From assembly GCA_963575645.1 (NCBI GenBank), contig OY754468.1, positions 6,262,001-6,326,000 on the forward strand: a stretch of DNA of 64,000 bases, given 5' to 3'. This document shows positions 1 to 10,392 of this stretch, piece after piece; the stretch's first letter is position 1; each line of letters starts with the position of its first letter. A model generated the notes under the pieces. That model made no database searches and was not told the DNA's origin. It saw only the letters and a list, made by a program, of their open reading frames with translations. Position numbers and translations under genes: made by a program. Source of the stretch: Xanthostigma xanthostigma (lineage: Eukaryota > Arthropoda > Insecta > Raphidioptera > Raphidiidae).

Positions 1-628
1 TTTTGGCATTCTTAAGTGCTGTCTCATAAGGTCACGTGTGAGCGTCCTTAGATATTCAAGGTCAAAGGCAGCGAGAATCAGTTTTTTGGAAATAAACCGC
101 TTCCTTTGCCTTAAATCGTATTTGCATTTATTATAAAAGTTATAGAGTACAAAATTCTCTACAAATTTCGTCTTAATCAATTTTTTATACGTTTAACAGT
201 TTTTGAGATAGCCATACATGCCATAACGCAATGTCAATCGCGAATTTTTTGACAATCCTTTCTGCAACACAGCATTAGAGTAATACAGCAGCATATCATA
301 AAAGTCCAAAAAATTTATCATTTACCGTTTTTAATTATTTACCTAGGGAGATAAAGGACATTGAGGCTATTATAAAATGTTTCATTATTCGCTTCCATAG
401 TATAATATTAGTTAGGTAAATTTACAGATCTTTTTGCAATAAATTGTTTTTATTATTAATAAACTATGCTTAATTAAAAAAAGTTATCCTTCTTTATTCG
501 CCGTCTCTGGTCTAAACGATAAATTTTATTATTTGTTATTGCATAACGTTATTATGCATTATGTAACATTGTCTTGTCATTGTGTCGACTTTATACGTTT
601 GGCAAATAGCCTGGGAAAATTAAGAAAT
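1..628. other. AT-rich sequence, nothing recognised
   Basis: I see no coding signature, tRNA or delimited repeat here. The sequence is AT-rich with short A/T runs. Confidence 0.5.
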
Positions 629-1284
629 TCAGACCAAATAATTCATGTAGTTTTGAAAGTTGGTACAGTTATTCCTAAAGGTGTCCAGATGAATATACTA
701 AAAGCCCCCGAGGGAGGGACACGAGCCGGCGATGGGGGAGGGGGGGAAAGGTCTCTTTTTCAAGGTTTTTGCTTGTGACTCGAAAACTATTTATAATATC
801 TCTTTAGTGACTTCTACATTAATCATCTACATTAAATTTCCTATAAATTATGTCTAAACATTTTTACTGTACGATCAATACTTTAGGAGATACAGAGTAT
901 TAAAGGTGATAAAAATAAGAAGCTAAATCGTTTTACAAATTTTAATTCTGAAAAATTAAAAAAAATTCTTATGCCGACTTATCAATCAAATTGTGTTTCA
1001 TCTTCGTCATCTTTATCATTAACATCGATGGGGGCTCCATTGGTACAAGCGCCTAGGCAGCCGTTACAGATATGACTACACTTAATGCCCGCTTTTCGAC
1101 AACTGCATTTTCCAGAACAACCACTTTTACATCGGCAAAAAATTGAAACTAACAACGCGTCAGGAGCAGGAGGATCCAAGGTCGTGATTGGTTCTAAGTT
1201 TCCATCGACTCCTTGCTTCCAACCCCATATTTCAGGAGGCAGTTGGTTCCCAAGCCACTCCTGTACTTGATGGAACACTCTGTT
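629..1284 (+). repeat. Left arm of a large inverted repeat
   Basis: This segment is the near-identical reverse complement of 2201-2855, with a few substitutions and single-base indels. The outer ends read TCAGACC on the left and GGTCTGA on the right. The inner boundary falls where the ACTCTGT match stops. The spacer is about 0.9 kb. The arm carries an antisense copy of the last ~98 codons of the ORF in the right arm. It could be a very long terminal inverted repeat or a post-insertion inverted duplication. I see no convincing target duplication outside the arms. Confidence 0.85.
982..1278 (-). pseudogene. Antisense truncated copy of the CXC-domain C-terminus
   Basis: Ninety-eight codons repeat the C-terminal part of the ORF at 1270-2502 almost exactly (for example GWKQGVDG against GWKRGVDG), including the whole cysteine-rich CXC block and the acidic tail. 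It is a by-product of the inverted duplication and has no N-terminal nuclease part. Upstream of it, past position 1285, the sequence switches to the spacer. It is unlikely to be a functional gene. Confidence 0.75.
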
Positions 1285-2502
1285 TTATCGAAATCCGACA
1301 CTAATGTAAATTTGAAAACTAGTGAGACGGTTATTGATAGTGGCTTTCTTTTGCACCGTACCAAGTGGCAATTGGGCTCCTCTTACTCAGATATATGTGA
1401 TCAGTACATAAATTATGTAAAATGTCATTACGGGCCACCTTCTACCGTAGTGTTTGATGGATACGATGACGTAAAAAATAGCACAAACACATCTGAACAA
1501 AGAAGGAGGGCGGTGAAATCGTCTGTTGATATAAACACCAATCTCTCGATGAAGGTCACTGTTCAGCAAGAGAATTTTCTATCAAATACAAAAAAAAACA
1601 AGTCCCAACTGATTAAACTTCTGACAGAAAAAATGCAGGCTGCAAACATAGAAACACAAATAGCTGCAAGTGATGCTGACTGCACAATTATTCGCACTGC
1701 AATTGATAAAGCTGTAGACAATCTTGTGGTCACTGTTATTGGAGAAGATGTTGATCTTGTAGTCCTTCTAATGGCTCTTACCCCTCCTGAAAAAGAAATA
1801 TTTTTTGTCAAACCGGGAAGAGGAAAAGTGGAAACCAATATATTTTCCTCCCAAGAACTTCAAAAACATTCATTTTGCGGTTCTATTCTCTTTCTGCATA
1901 GTTTCAGTGGGTGTGATACAACCTCAGCTATTTACAGGAAGGGCAAAACATCAATTATCAAGATTTTTGATCAAAAGCCATTACTAAAGGAAATAGCAAC
2001 TGTATTTTATGACCCAACATCAACTCCGGATGTTATAGCAGAAGCCGGAGAAAAAATGTTTCTTGAAGTATACCGAGCGCCCTGTACTCAGTCTAAGATT
2101 AACAGACATCGATTCACAGTTTTTCTGAAATCTTGTACCAAGCCCAAACCGGATCTTTTTTCCCTCCCCCCTACCAAAGGGTCAGCGAAATATCACGCTT
2201 ACAGAGTATTCCATCAAGTACAGGAGTGGCTTGGGAACCAACTGCCTCCTGAAATATGGGGTTGGAAGCGAGGAGTCGATGGAAACTTAGAACCAATCAC
2301 GACCTTGGATCCTCCTGCTCCTGACGCGTTGTTAAGTTCAATTTTTTGCCGATGTAAAAGTGGTTGTTCTGGAAAATGCAGTTGCCGAAAAGCGGGCATT
2401 AAGTGTAGTCATATCTGTAACGGCTGCCTAGGCGCTTGTACCAATGGAGCCCCCATCGATGTTAATGATAAAGATGACGAAGATGAAACACAATTTGATT
2501 GA
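1270..2502 (+). CDS. N-truncated PIN/XPG-like nuclease fold plus CXC domain protein
   Basis: This is an open frame of 410 codons from the first methionine that sits mostly in gene-like sequence. I see the acidic pattern of the PIN/FEN1-XPG nuclease fold: VVFDGY (Asp ~63), DADC (Asp ~135 and 137), GEDVDLVVLL (Glu ~159, Asp ~160 and 162) and FSGCDTTSA (Asp ~216). These resemble the FDG, SEDxD and GxD motifs of FEN1. Residues ~360-390 hold a CXC (tesmin/TSO1-like) cysteine block (CRCKSGC, CSCRKAGIKC, CNGC), a known DNA-binding zinc motif. The tail is acidic. The first residues come from the inverted-repeat arm, so the native N-terminus is missing. The nuclease assignment is an inference from motif order and spacing. 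A mobile-element or domesticated origin is possible; I do not know the family name. Confidence 0.6.
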   Translation: MEHSVLSKSDTNVNLKTSETVIDSGFLLHRTKWQLGSSYSDICDQYINYVKCHYGPPSTVVFDGYDDVKNSTNTSEQRRRAVKSSVDINTNLSMKVTVQQENFLSNTKKNKSQLIKLLTEKMQAANIETQIAASDADCTIIRTAIDKAVDNLVVTVIGEDVDLVVLLMALTPPEKEIFFVKPGRGKVETNIFSSQELQKHSFCGSILFLHSFSGCDTTSAIYRKGKTSIIKIFDQKPLLKEIATVFYDPTSTPDVIAEAGEKMFLEVYRAPCTQSKINRHRFTVFLKSCTKPKPDLFSLPPTKGSAKYHAYRVFHQVQEWLGNQLPPEIWGWKRGVDGNLEPITTLDPPAPDALLSSIFCRCKSGCSGKCSCRKAGIKCSHICNGCLGACTNGAPIDVNDKDDEDETQFD

Positions 2503-2855
2503 TAAGTCGGCATAAAATTTTTTTTTAATTTTTCAGAATTAAAATTTGTAAAACGATTTAGCTTCTTATTTTTATCACCTTTAATACTCTGTATCTCCTA
2601 AAGTATTGATCGTACAGTAAAAATGTTTAGACATAATTTATAGGAAATTTAATGTAGATGATTAATGTAGAAGTCACTAAAGAGATATTATAAATAGTTT
2701 TCGAGTCACAAGCAAAAACCTTGAAAAAGAGACCTTTCCCCCCCTCCCCCACCGCCGGCTCGTGTCCCTCCCTCGGGGGCTTTTAGTATATTCATCTGGA
2801 CACCTTTTGGAATAACTGTACTAACTTTCAAAACTACATGAATTATTCGGTCTGA
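2201..2855 (+). repeat. Right arm of the large inverted repeat
   Basis: This is the partner of 629-1284. It contains the 3' third of the nuclease/CXC ORF and about 350 bp of downstream non-coding sequence, including a C-rich tract near 2738-2750. Confidence 0.85.
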
Positions 2856-3138
2856 TCGACGATTCTGAAACTAATTTTCTTAGACTAAAAAATTCCTATT
2901 GAAACATGTTTTCAAAATTAAAAGTCAGCATTGCAATTTCATTAGTCAAATTAGTCAATTTAACGCTAAACATACAATCCTAATCGTGGCGAGATTTGAT
3001 CCAGTATTTATCACATTTGTCGGGATCCTGCAATACAAGTGAGAGTGCATATTATACCTATTAATTCACGAAAGCTACGTTTACGATACTAAAGCCAATA
3101 CAAGACAATAATTTCTGTAAGTACTATAATATTGATGT

Positions 3139-3727
3139 TAGGATTGCCAGGTCGCCAAGCCAAATAGCCGGACAGACCAGCCAGTTTGGCCGGACATTTG
3201 GGTAAAAAGGCCGGACAGCCTATACATTATTGAGGATTTTGTCTCAGTATTAATAGGTACGACAAAAAAAATGTATGTAAAATCAAGCTTTTTTGATTAT
3301 TACCATGAATCTTGTTAAATTCTATTGAAATATAAATAACATCGAATGCCAAATCAGTTCAAGTACTTTATTACTAATCAGCCAAAGTCATCCGTCAAAA
3401 TTAAATTCTAGATAAACATTTATCAACATTTTAAATTCTTCTTAAATTCTAATGAAAAGGCAATTCCACAAATAAGTCTTATGCACCTGCTTTTACTCCC
3501 CAAAACAAAATAAAAAACAATCTAAACTAAACAGAACTTCTTTTATTTAAGTTAATAAAAATCATTATTCATATTCGCCTTCGCTCGGCCACGCTCGACG
3601 CTCGCTCGTTTGCGAAATGTAAAAAGTCTAACAAAAGCCGGATAAGCCGGACACCGTTTATTTTGGCCGGACACGCAATCAAAAAACCTAACTATGTCCG
3701 GCTTTATCCGGACGCCTGGCAACGCTA
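3139..3727. mobile_element. hAT-like non-autonomous element with GCCGGACA subterminal repeats
   Basis: The ends are inverted: TAGGATTGCCAGG on the left, and the complement of CCTGGCAACGCTA on the right. The flanking octamers ATTGATGT and GTTGAGGT match at six of eight positions, consistent with an old 8-bp hAT duplication. The motif GCCGGACA occurs several times near both ends in opposite orientations, like transposase-binding sites. There is no coding capacity. A GC-rich patch of short TCG/CTCG repeats lies near 3583-3616. Confidence 0.65.
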
Positions 3728-4015
3728 GTTGAGGTTGATTTTTTTACTAAAATACTAGTGGACGCCGGGTGGTCGAAGTTCGGCCTTAATTCACTAAATT
3801 TTTAAGTTTAAACGTTATTGACGTTCTTTTGTCATTATATGGATTTTGCCCGAATCGAATTTACCGATGAAACATAATATATTGTGCACTTCTACTCAAT
3901 TAAAGCATGTTTCATCATAATGTGTGCGAATTAACACACTCAAATCGGTACCACAACTTTTTTCCATCCTATATTTATATATAGATTTTTTTTAATTTGA
4001 CTTGTTCATTATTTA

Positions 4016-4548
4016 GTCTAGTCAAGAAATGAGATTCTTGAGGATAATTCTTCAAAAAACTTTATTTTTTCGCCGACAAAAATTTTATTAATAAAAAACG
4101 AAAAGACAAAAAGTCCCCTCAGATTTTTGGCAATTACTCAAAAATTTGCAAAAAAGATTCTTAAAGCGGAGAAAATTCCCAATAATAAAGTCTCTTTTCC
4201 AGAACGCTATCTCTATTATTTATGGTTTTAATTTAACGTTGAAAGTAGGGTTCCGCGCGGCCATTACAGCTCGAGCGCAACGCGTTGAGAGAATACAAAC
4301 ATAAAATATTTTTTTTGTAGTATTAAATAACAATTTAAAAATTTGAATAAATTATGGTGTCATTTTAACACTTGAAACAATAAAGTTACGTTGAAAAATG
4401 TATTTTTTATTTTTTTTTTTAAAGTGAGGCTAATAATAATTGTTAACTAAATAATTTTTTTCGAAAAACCATCTCCATTGAAAACAACAAAAAATGTTTA
4501 AATAATTCGTCTATAAATTTTTTGCTTCGTGGAGCCCTTTTTGCATAT
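4016..4548 (+). repeat. Interspersed repeat, copy 1 (uninterrupted)
   Basis: This copy starts near CTAGTCAAGAAATG and ends near CGTGGAGCCC. The same sequence occurs in the same orientation at 5458-6765, where it is split by an insertion. Copy 1 therefore shows the empty site. No family is recognised and there is no ORF. Confidence 0.7.
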
Positions 4549-4659
4549 AGGTACATATACTTAACAAGATTACGTCATATAAATATTAAAAAGTTATTTA
4601 TTTTGTTTATTATAAATTTTTAAAGTTAACAAAAAATGATAGATTTGTCATTTTTTGAA

Positions 4660-4790
4660 TGATAAATAAAATTTCTGATATCGTGACGCCGGTAATGGCT
4701 AGTTTTAAATATGATATTATACCTACTATATCAAATGTCAATATGTCGGAGTTGGAATGGCCCCGTCGCCCAATTGACCGATTTTTTTTT
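4660..4790 (-). mobile_element. Family F fragment abutting the host exon
   Basis: The sequence from the AAATTTCTGATATCGTG area through GTTGGAATGG to the T-run matches the end of family F, whose best copies are at 25818-26455, 29095-30392 and 42888-44107. Its terminus (CCAATTGACCG then Ts) lies directly before the splice acceptor at 4818. Its T-run forms part of the pyrimidine tract. Confidence 0.7.
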
Positions 4791-4818
4791 TTATAATTCT
4801 TGTCTCCGTTTATTGCAG

Positions 4819-5031
4819 AAGTGCTATCGCAAACGGGCAGCGGTCGACGCAGCGACAGTCCCGCTGGAAGTCACATTCGAGGCAGCGTCCACAGGCAAGG
4901 TTCCATTTTGGCGTTGAGTGACCGTCTATCATTGGCATCCGGAAGTCTCGCCAGCGGGGGCGGCGGCAGTCAGGCCGGAGCTGGAGGTGTTGTTTCGGAG
5001 AATCTCACGCCGCAACAACTCGGATTAATGG
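4819..5031 (+). CDS. Internal coding exon of an unidentified host gene
   Basis: A GC-rich open stretch in an AT-rich background is flanked by a good acceptor (pyrimidine tract, TTTATTGCAG ending at 4818) and a consensus donor (G then GTGAGT from 5032). Both introns are phase 1, so the 213-bp exon is symmetric and encodes about 71 residues. The peptide is a low-complexity Ser/Gly/Arg linker with GSGRRSDSPAGSH, a phospho-site-like HRQGSILALSDRLSLASG segment, a poly-Gly run and a closing ENLTPQQLGLMG. It has no catalytic motif, so I cannot name the gene; a cytoplasmic, phosphorylated linker of a large protein is the best guess. No second exon of the same gene was recognised in the window. Being symmetric, it could be skipped without a frameshift. 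Confidence 0.72.
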
Positions 5032-5073
5032 GTGAGTCCTACTTGCTTTTTTTATTAAATTTTTTCATTCAAA

Positions 5074-5245
5074 TAAACAAAATTGTCGACCAATTTTTCT
5101 CAGACCATATATTGACAAAAAATAATAAAAATACAAATCAGTATACCTAACACAAGATGACGTTTTGATCCGGATTTGGATCTTCATCAGAAATATCTAA
5201 AAAAATATAAAAATTAATTAGTATTAAGTTATTTATTATCTAATG
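5074..5245 (-). mobile_element. Penelope-like fragment with a hammerhead-like core
   Basis: This is one arm's worth of the palindrome found at 57502-57845. Read on the minus strand it contains CTGATGA at 5184-5190, a GATCC/GGATC helix and AAAACGTC (5159-5166). This matches the hammerhead ribozyme layout (CUGANGA, stem II, GAAA) except that the first G of GAAA is A. It starts about 40 bp after the exon donor site. The family assignment rests on the ribozyme-like motif and the inverted-copy habit; I see no reverse transcriptase. Confidence 0.45.
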
Positions 5246-5457
5246 TAATTCACGAAAGATTGAAAGTTTGAATAATTCAAAGATTTAAATTTTTTCATTG
5301 TTTCGTATTACTGTTAGAAATACAAAAATACTTAGATAAGTTGAACTTCAAGAAAAATGTTAAAATGTTGGAATTAAAAAGGTTTCAAAATATCGGGATT
5401 TTACACTCTGAAATGTATAAACTATAACTGAACCTTTTCGCCTACGACCTCGTTATA

Positions 5458-6765
5458 GCCTAGTCAAGAAGTGAAATTCATGAGAAAAATAGATCCAAGT
5501 CTCCAAAAAATATGAGTAATAGCTTATTCTATTCGGAAAAATATTCCGAAAAAGACGTTTTTTATTATTTTTTTCGTCGACAAAAATTACGAAAAGACAA
5601 ATAAAGCCCCTCAGATTTTTGGCAATTACTCAAAAACTATAAGCGATCGCAGAAATTGAGAAAAAGATTTTTAAAGACGAGAAAATTTCTAATAATAAAG
5701 CCCCACTCCCGGAACTAAATCTCTATTATTTATAGTTTTAATTTCACGTTGAAAATAGGGCTCCGCGCGGCTGTTACAGCTCGAGCGCACCGTCCTGTTT
5801 GTATAAAGTCAATACATAAAATAATGAGCCTTTTTCCTGAGAATAGTGCAGCGAAAGTGTCACGAGAGGCAGCACTAGTAGTAGGGACAAACATAAAATA
5901 TTTACATGCCAACCAATGTTATTTACGTGATATTATTTTATTATTTAAAAATATAAATCTGAAATAAAAAAAATTTTGAACTGATAAACTTATCACTTAG
6001 TCATCATTTACATATGTTATCGAAATTATTTTTAAAATTAATTAAATTAATAAAAAATGAATAGTAAATTTTTGACAGTTTATTACCATTGATTAGAATG
6101 AGATATAACCTCAATCTTTTATTAAATTATATTCATTTATTATATTTAATTAAATTTATTTTATTACCATATATTTTTGATTCATATTTCATTTGGAAAT
6201 AAATCTGAAATTCATAATTATTTTCAATTTCTCTTATTACAGTTTGAATTTATCGCTAATATTTTACTAGAGTCTGCATAAGTACCTGTCTATTAATTCA
6301 TTTTTTTTTCTAGATACTTTTAAATTACGACACGCAAGCCAACGTTTTAATGTTACTACATTATTATCTTTTACAGTTGCAAATTTTAGTTTTGTTCCAG
6401 GAACATCATCTTCTGTTAAAAACATTTTTTTTCAAGTACATTTTAATGTGTGTTTATATGGGGATTTGACAGTGTTTGTCCCTACCGAACTACTAGCGCT
6501 ACTAGTGAGTGATTTTTCGTACTTCATGAAAAAGGCTCATTTTTTTATAGTATTAAATAACAATTTAAAAATTTTAAAAAATTATGGTGTCATCTTAACA
6601 CTTGACAAAATAAAGATCCGTTGAAAAAAAATTTAAAATTTATTTTTAAAAAAGTAAGTCAACTAAATATTTTTTTTCGAAAAACCGTTTCTATTTGAAC
6701 ACAACAAAATTGTTTAAATAATTGGCCTATAAATTTGTTGCTTCATGGAGCCCCTCTTACATTAT
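5458..6765 (+). repeat. Interspersed repeat, copy 2 (split by an insertion)
   Basis: The left part (5458 to about 5825) and the right part (about 6539-6765) align with 4016-4548. The break occurs after CATAAAATA and before TTTTTTTATAG, exactly where copy 1 is continuous. Confidence 0.7.
5826..6538. mobile_element. Short element with AATGAGCC inverted ends, inserted in repeat copy 2
   Basis: The left end region (5826-5893, AATGAGCCTTTTTC... to GTAGGGACAAAC) is the imperfect reverse complement of the right end region (6473-6538, GTTTGTCCCTAC... to GGCTCATT). That gives terminal inverted repeats of about 65 bp with several mismatches. The undisturbed target is visible in copy 1 at about 4295-4325. 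It is non-coding and its superfamily is unclear. Confidence 0.65.
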
Positions 6766-7227
6766 TATAACCCTTAATTTTTTGCTTCATCGTATTCGGG
6801 TAAAATAGTCTTCCTTTCGATGAAAGAAACACTAACAATTTATTTTGACTGCTTTAAGACGGCCTATTTGTCAACATATTAATTATCGAGGCGATGAGCG
6901 AAGTTCTAGTATTATTATTTGTCGAGTTCATTATTTTTGATTGTCGATAACTGATGATGAGTGACGGCTTTCAAAGTTATTCAGGGCTACCAATCATTCT
7001 CACTTTTATGTGCTACAAAAAAGACGATATGGGTCCGCCATACTGCTTTTTTTACTGAGCTGCATAGACCGGGAACTTTGGTTTTTCAGTAAATCAAATG
7101 TCAGCGTTTCATGTTTATAAAAAAAATCTATTTTTTGAACCTCTTGTCCGATTTCGGACATTGCCCGATGTGGCTCGGGCATTGTCGACATTGCCCAGAT
7201 TCCGGACATTGACCGTAACATATACAC

Positions 7228-7413
7228 CAGTGGCGGATCCAGGATTACGGCAAGGGGGGGTCTTGAAAATTTTTTACTCCTTTTGCGGAGAATTCATGAA
7301 AAACATGAAAAGCTTTTTTTTTTATTGCGCAGTAAGATTTTAATTTGGGATTTTTGATTCTCTGGAAGGGGGGGGGGGGGTTGAATCCGACCCCCCCCGT
7401 GGATCCGCCACTG
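7228..7413. mobile_element. 186-bp hAT miniature element (CAGTGGCGGATCC ends)
   Basis: The ends CAGTGGCGGATCCA and TGGATCCGCCACTG form perfect 14-bp inverted repeats. It is flanked by a perfect 8-bp duplication, ATATACAC (7220-7227 and 7414-7421), diagnostic of hAT insertion. Internal G-runs and C-runs (7369-7398) are prone to length change. Confidence 0.92.
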
Positions 7414-7619
7414 ATATACACGGTATAATAAAATTGTTTGAATCGATTAGAGTTATTTTTCGAATAGGATCGATTTAACAATTTCCACTTCGAAACAACA
7501 TTTTTCTACGGATATTGATAAAAATTTAGTTTGAAAACGATCTCTACTGTGCAGATCAAACAATTGTTTTTGTGTTCTACATGGCAGGGAGTTTAAATAC
7601 GACATTAGACTGCTCCTGC

Positions 7620-7889
7620 CAAGGGCGTAGATAAGGGTGGGGGGTAAAGGGGGTAATTACCCCCCCAGGATCATAATTATAAAAAAATAAAATTGAAAAT
7701 AATACGAATACCTGGCTCAAAGAATAAAATTTAGAAACACATCTTGAAAAAAAAAATTGTAAAATTGATTTGGAAATTGATATTTTGCTTCACATCTTCC
7801 TTTGTGAGTATTCTTGTGTGATATTAAAAAATGTTGATTTTCTGCTTTACCCCCCCCCCCATCAGAAAAATAAAATATCTACGCCCTTG
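7620..7889. mobile_element. 270-bp hAT miniature element (CAAGGGCGTAGAT ends), copy 1
   Basis: Inverted ends CAAGGGCGTAGAT and ATCTACGCCCTTG are flanked by a perfect 8-bp duplication, GCTCCTGC (7612-7619 and 7890-7897). A second, longer copy in the opposite orientation is at 49482-49992. The GGGGGTAATTACCCCC palindrome near one end is shared. Confidence 0.92.
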
Positions 7890-7897
7890 GCTCCTGC

Positions 7898-8526
7898 GTG
7901 TATTAAAACTATAACAATATGATCACAATCTGAGATCATTGTCAAATCTTCGTTACCAATAGTTTGTGCAGCATACAATAAAGGAAATTCCTTAGTAAGT
8001 AGACTTGGAATACACATTAGATGTTTCTTAAAGTTTAACCAGTATTTTATAATTATTGGGACTCCCTGTAGAATGTCTGGACGAGTATTTTTTATTTTAT
8101 TTTTTTTTTGTGCGTAACAATGCTTGCAGGTAATTGTCTGCATTGCATCAGCAATTAGTGTAGTTTCTGAGGCATAAATGAATTTAATTGGTCAACATAG
8201 GCGTGCTAAAATGCACGATTTTTTTTACTTTAAAATGGTATTTACATTGTCTGGTACTACCAAGAAACAATACGACCAATTCAATTACAGAAAGTTTCCT
8301 TGGGTGTTCACTACGATTTTCAATTAATTCGTAGGCCAAAATAATTGCTCTCATATGTTTTGAACAGGACGCATACTTTAAATTTGACTCGACATCGAAC
8401 AGAATGATTGATACCTTAATGCCGGCTTGCAGAAAAACAAATCTTAGATTATTGTAATATTATTACAGTTTTAATACATTCGGAAACAGTCGAATGTCGT
8501 TGGGAAACTCCCTGTGGGCTGTGTTC
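7898..8526. other. Unrecognised sequence between two hAT elements
   Basis: A decayed open stretch is visible on the minus strand (about 7915-8143, broken on both sides). It contains readable segments such as FKKHLMCIPSLLTKEF but no family motif. It may be an eroded mobile-element or retrogene coding region. Confidence 0.3.
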
Positions 8527-8534
8527 ATCTAACG

Positions 8535-9072
8535 CAGAGGTCCCCAAACTTTTTTGTCTCGTAGACCACTTGCCATGTTTTTCGGTTTTGGGTAGACCCT
8601 CTGCTTATCTGATATTGATTTTTTGTAAATTCATTTAATTTCAAATGTATTTTTGACAACCGGTATAGTGCTACTCACTTTGAAAGTTTTAAATTTATAA
8701 CGGTAGTGAAATGTAGTGTAAAATGTTTAGTTTTATACATTTATTAATTAGATTCAAATTAAACGAATCAAATTAAAATTTACTTTCTGTTACATAACAT
8801 AACTAAGCAAAAAATAAATGCTTTTAGTGTGAGGGATAAACCTGATGCTCTAATAATAAATTTTCAACATTTGGCATCAATTTAGTTAGATTTAATCTTA
8901 AATCTCTTCGGTTAACGATGTCCAGTTTGTTTCTTTTTTTGTTAGAAGATTCACTATCGTTGACCTCCATTTTCATTTCATGGACCCCCAATCTTTTTTC
9001 CCGCTGACATGAACCCCTTGCAAGTTGTCGTCGGCCCCTGGGGGTCGATATAGACCACTTTGGGAATCACTG
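8535..9072. mobile_element. 538-bp hAT-type element (CAGAGGTCCCCAAACT ends)
   Basis: The left end CAGAGGTCCCCAAACT and right end CTTTGGGAATCACTG are inverted, a common hAT terminus. The flanking octamers ATCTAACG (8527-8534) and GTCTAACG (9073-9080) match at seven of eight positions. There is no transposase. Confidence 0.85.
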
Positions 9073-9269
9073 GTCTAACGGCTCGACAAAGCCGAAAGAA
9101 ACCTACTAAGAATGCTAAAGAGAAACGTACCTATAGAATTGTTTCCTACAATGATTTATTTTATTTCTAAGAAAATACTCTTCCAAAAATCCCCACTCCG
9201 TCGAATTTCGACGGGACCAGACTAGTTTGATTTATAATATTTACCTGCAACATATATCGTTCAATTTAC

Positions 9270-9530
9270 CGAGCGGAGCAACGTAGTGGTGAGAGCACTA
9301 GACTCGCATTCGGAAGGTATCGGATTCGAATCCCGACGGAGGCAGGTGTGGCTGGTGACTTTTTCCTGCTGTCTCTCGCCGAGAAACGGTAATTCCTGTA
9401 CCGGCCATCTTGTTGATGTTTTCCGTGGTTTCCCTTAATAATTCCAGATAAATATTGAGATGGTTCCTTATTCAAGGCCACGGCCGATTACCTGTCAAAC
9501 TCCTGTGCTCAAAATTTGACTACCTTATCC
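9270..9530 (+). mobile_element. tRNA-derived SINE
   Basis: The head carries a pol III A-box-like segment (GTAGTGGTGAGAGCACTAG) and a B box (GGATTCGAATCCC), in the order and spacing of a tRNA. The body contains TTTTCCGTGGTTTCCC and GGCCACGGCCGATTACC, a conserved domain that recurs in many insect SINEs. No clear poly(A) tail or target duplication was found, so the 3' boundary is approximate. Confidence 0.75.
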
Positions 9531-9574
9531 TAATTTCATAAAAATTCCTTCATTCGCCCATTGCTATTAATTAG

Positions 9575-9678
9575 TTGAAGTTGAAAAAATTTTGAAAATA
9601 ACGGGAAGTGTGATAGATGGAAAATAGTAATAGTGCGAATGGCGTCTGTTACGACATAAAGTCAAAAAACGGACGTTA
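9575..9678 (+). repeat. Repeat segment, inverted partner at 14906-15030
   Basis: The stretch from the GAAGTTGAAAAA area through GGCGTCTGTTACGACATAAA to CGGACGTTAAA is repeated in reverse complement at 14906-15030. The mariner element at 9679 begins right at its end. It could be the end of an older element now split by the intervening 5 kb, or two independent copies. Confidence 0.55.
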
Positions 9679-9967
9679 AAGGGTGTCCCAACAAGAGCGC
9701 CGGATTTAAATTTGCCGCCATTTTGTTAATACGAGTTGTATGGTGATTTTTTTTTGGCAATTTAATTTTAAGAATATGGAGAAGTATTCAAACGTACAAC
9801 GTTTAATTATTGTAAAAAGACATTACAAAAATGGTGAATGTTTTGCGAAAACAGTTCACCAATTACGTCCAGTTTTCGGCCAAATGAGTCGACAGTGAGG
9901 CGCTTAATTACAAATTTGAGACCAAATTTACGCTGATAGATCAGAAGACCATTGTTCGTCGTCATCC

Positions 9968-10243
9968 TTGTCGGTGACTCGCGAAATGTTAACGGAGTCT
10001 TTGTGGCCCGATTTGGATTTAATTGGCGTGGAGGACTTGTTTTTCCATCAAGACGGTGCGACCTACCATACAGCACGTGAAACAACGGTGTTACTGCAGA
10101 CCAAGTTTCCAGGCCGTGTCATTTCTCGATTTGGCGATCAACATTGTCCACCAAGATCGTGCGATCTAACGCCGATGGACTTTTTTCTTTGGGGCTATGT
10201 TAAGGAAAAGGTGTATGCGAATAAGCCTGAAACAGATGATTAA
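9968..10243 (+). pseudogene. C-terminal half of a D41D mariner transposase
   Basis: Visible catalytic-core motifs are HQDGATYHT (second Asp) and SCDLTPMDFFLWGYVK (third Asp), separated by 41 residues. The frame ends early at 10241 (TAA after KPETDD). Recognisable transposase (RRVIGEISHIYAKTLF) continues in the same region with further stops. The first Asp domain was lost in the internal deletion, so the protein cannot be active. Confidence 0.8.
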
Positions 10244-10392
10244 TTTAAAGAGTAATTACGACGCGTTATTGGTGAAATCAGCCACATTTATGCGAAAACT
10301 TTATTCAAAATTTCATCAAAAGAATAACCCTGTGCCAGAGGTTTTGTGGGGGCCATTTGCCTGATGTATTTCACGTTTAATCGGAACTATTT

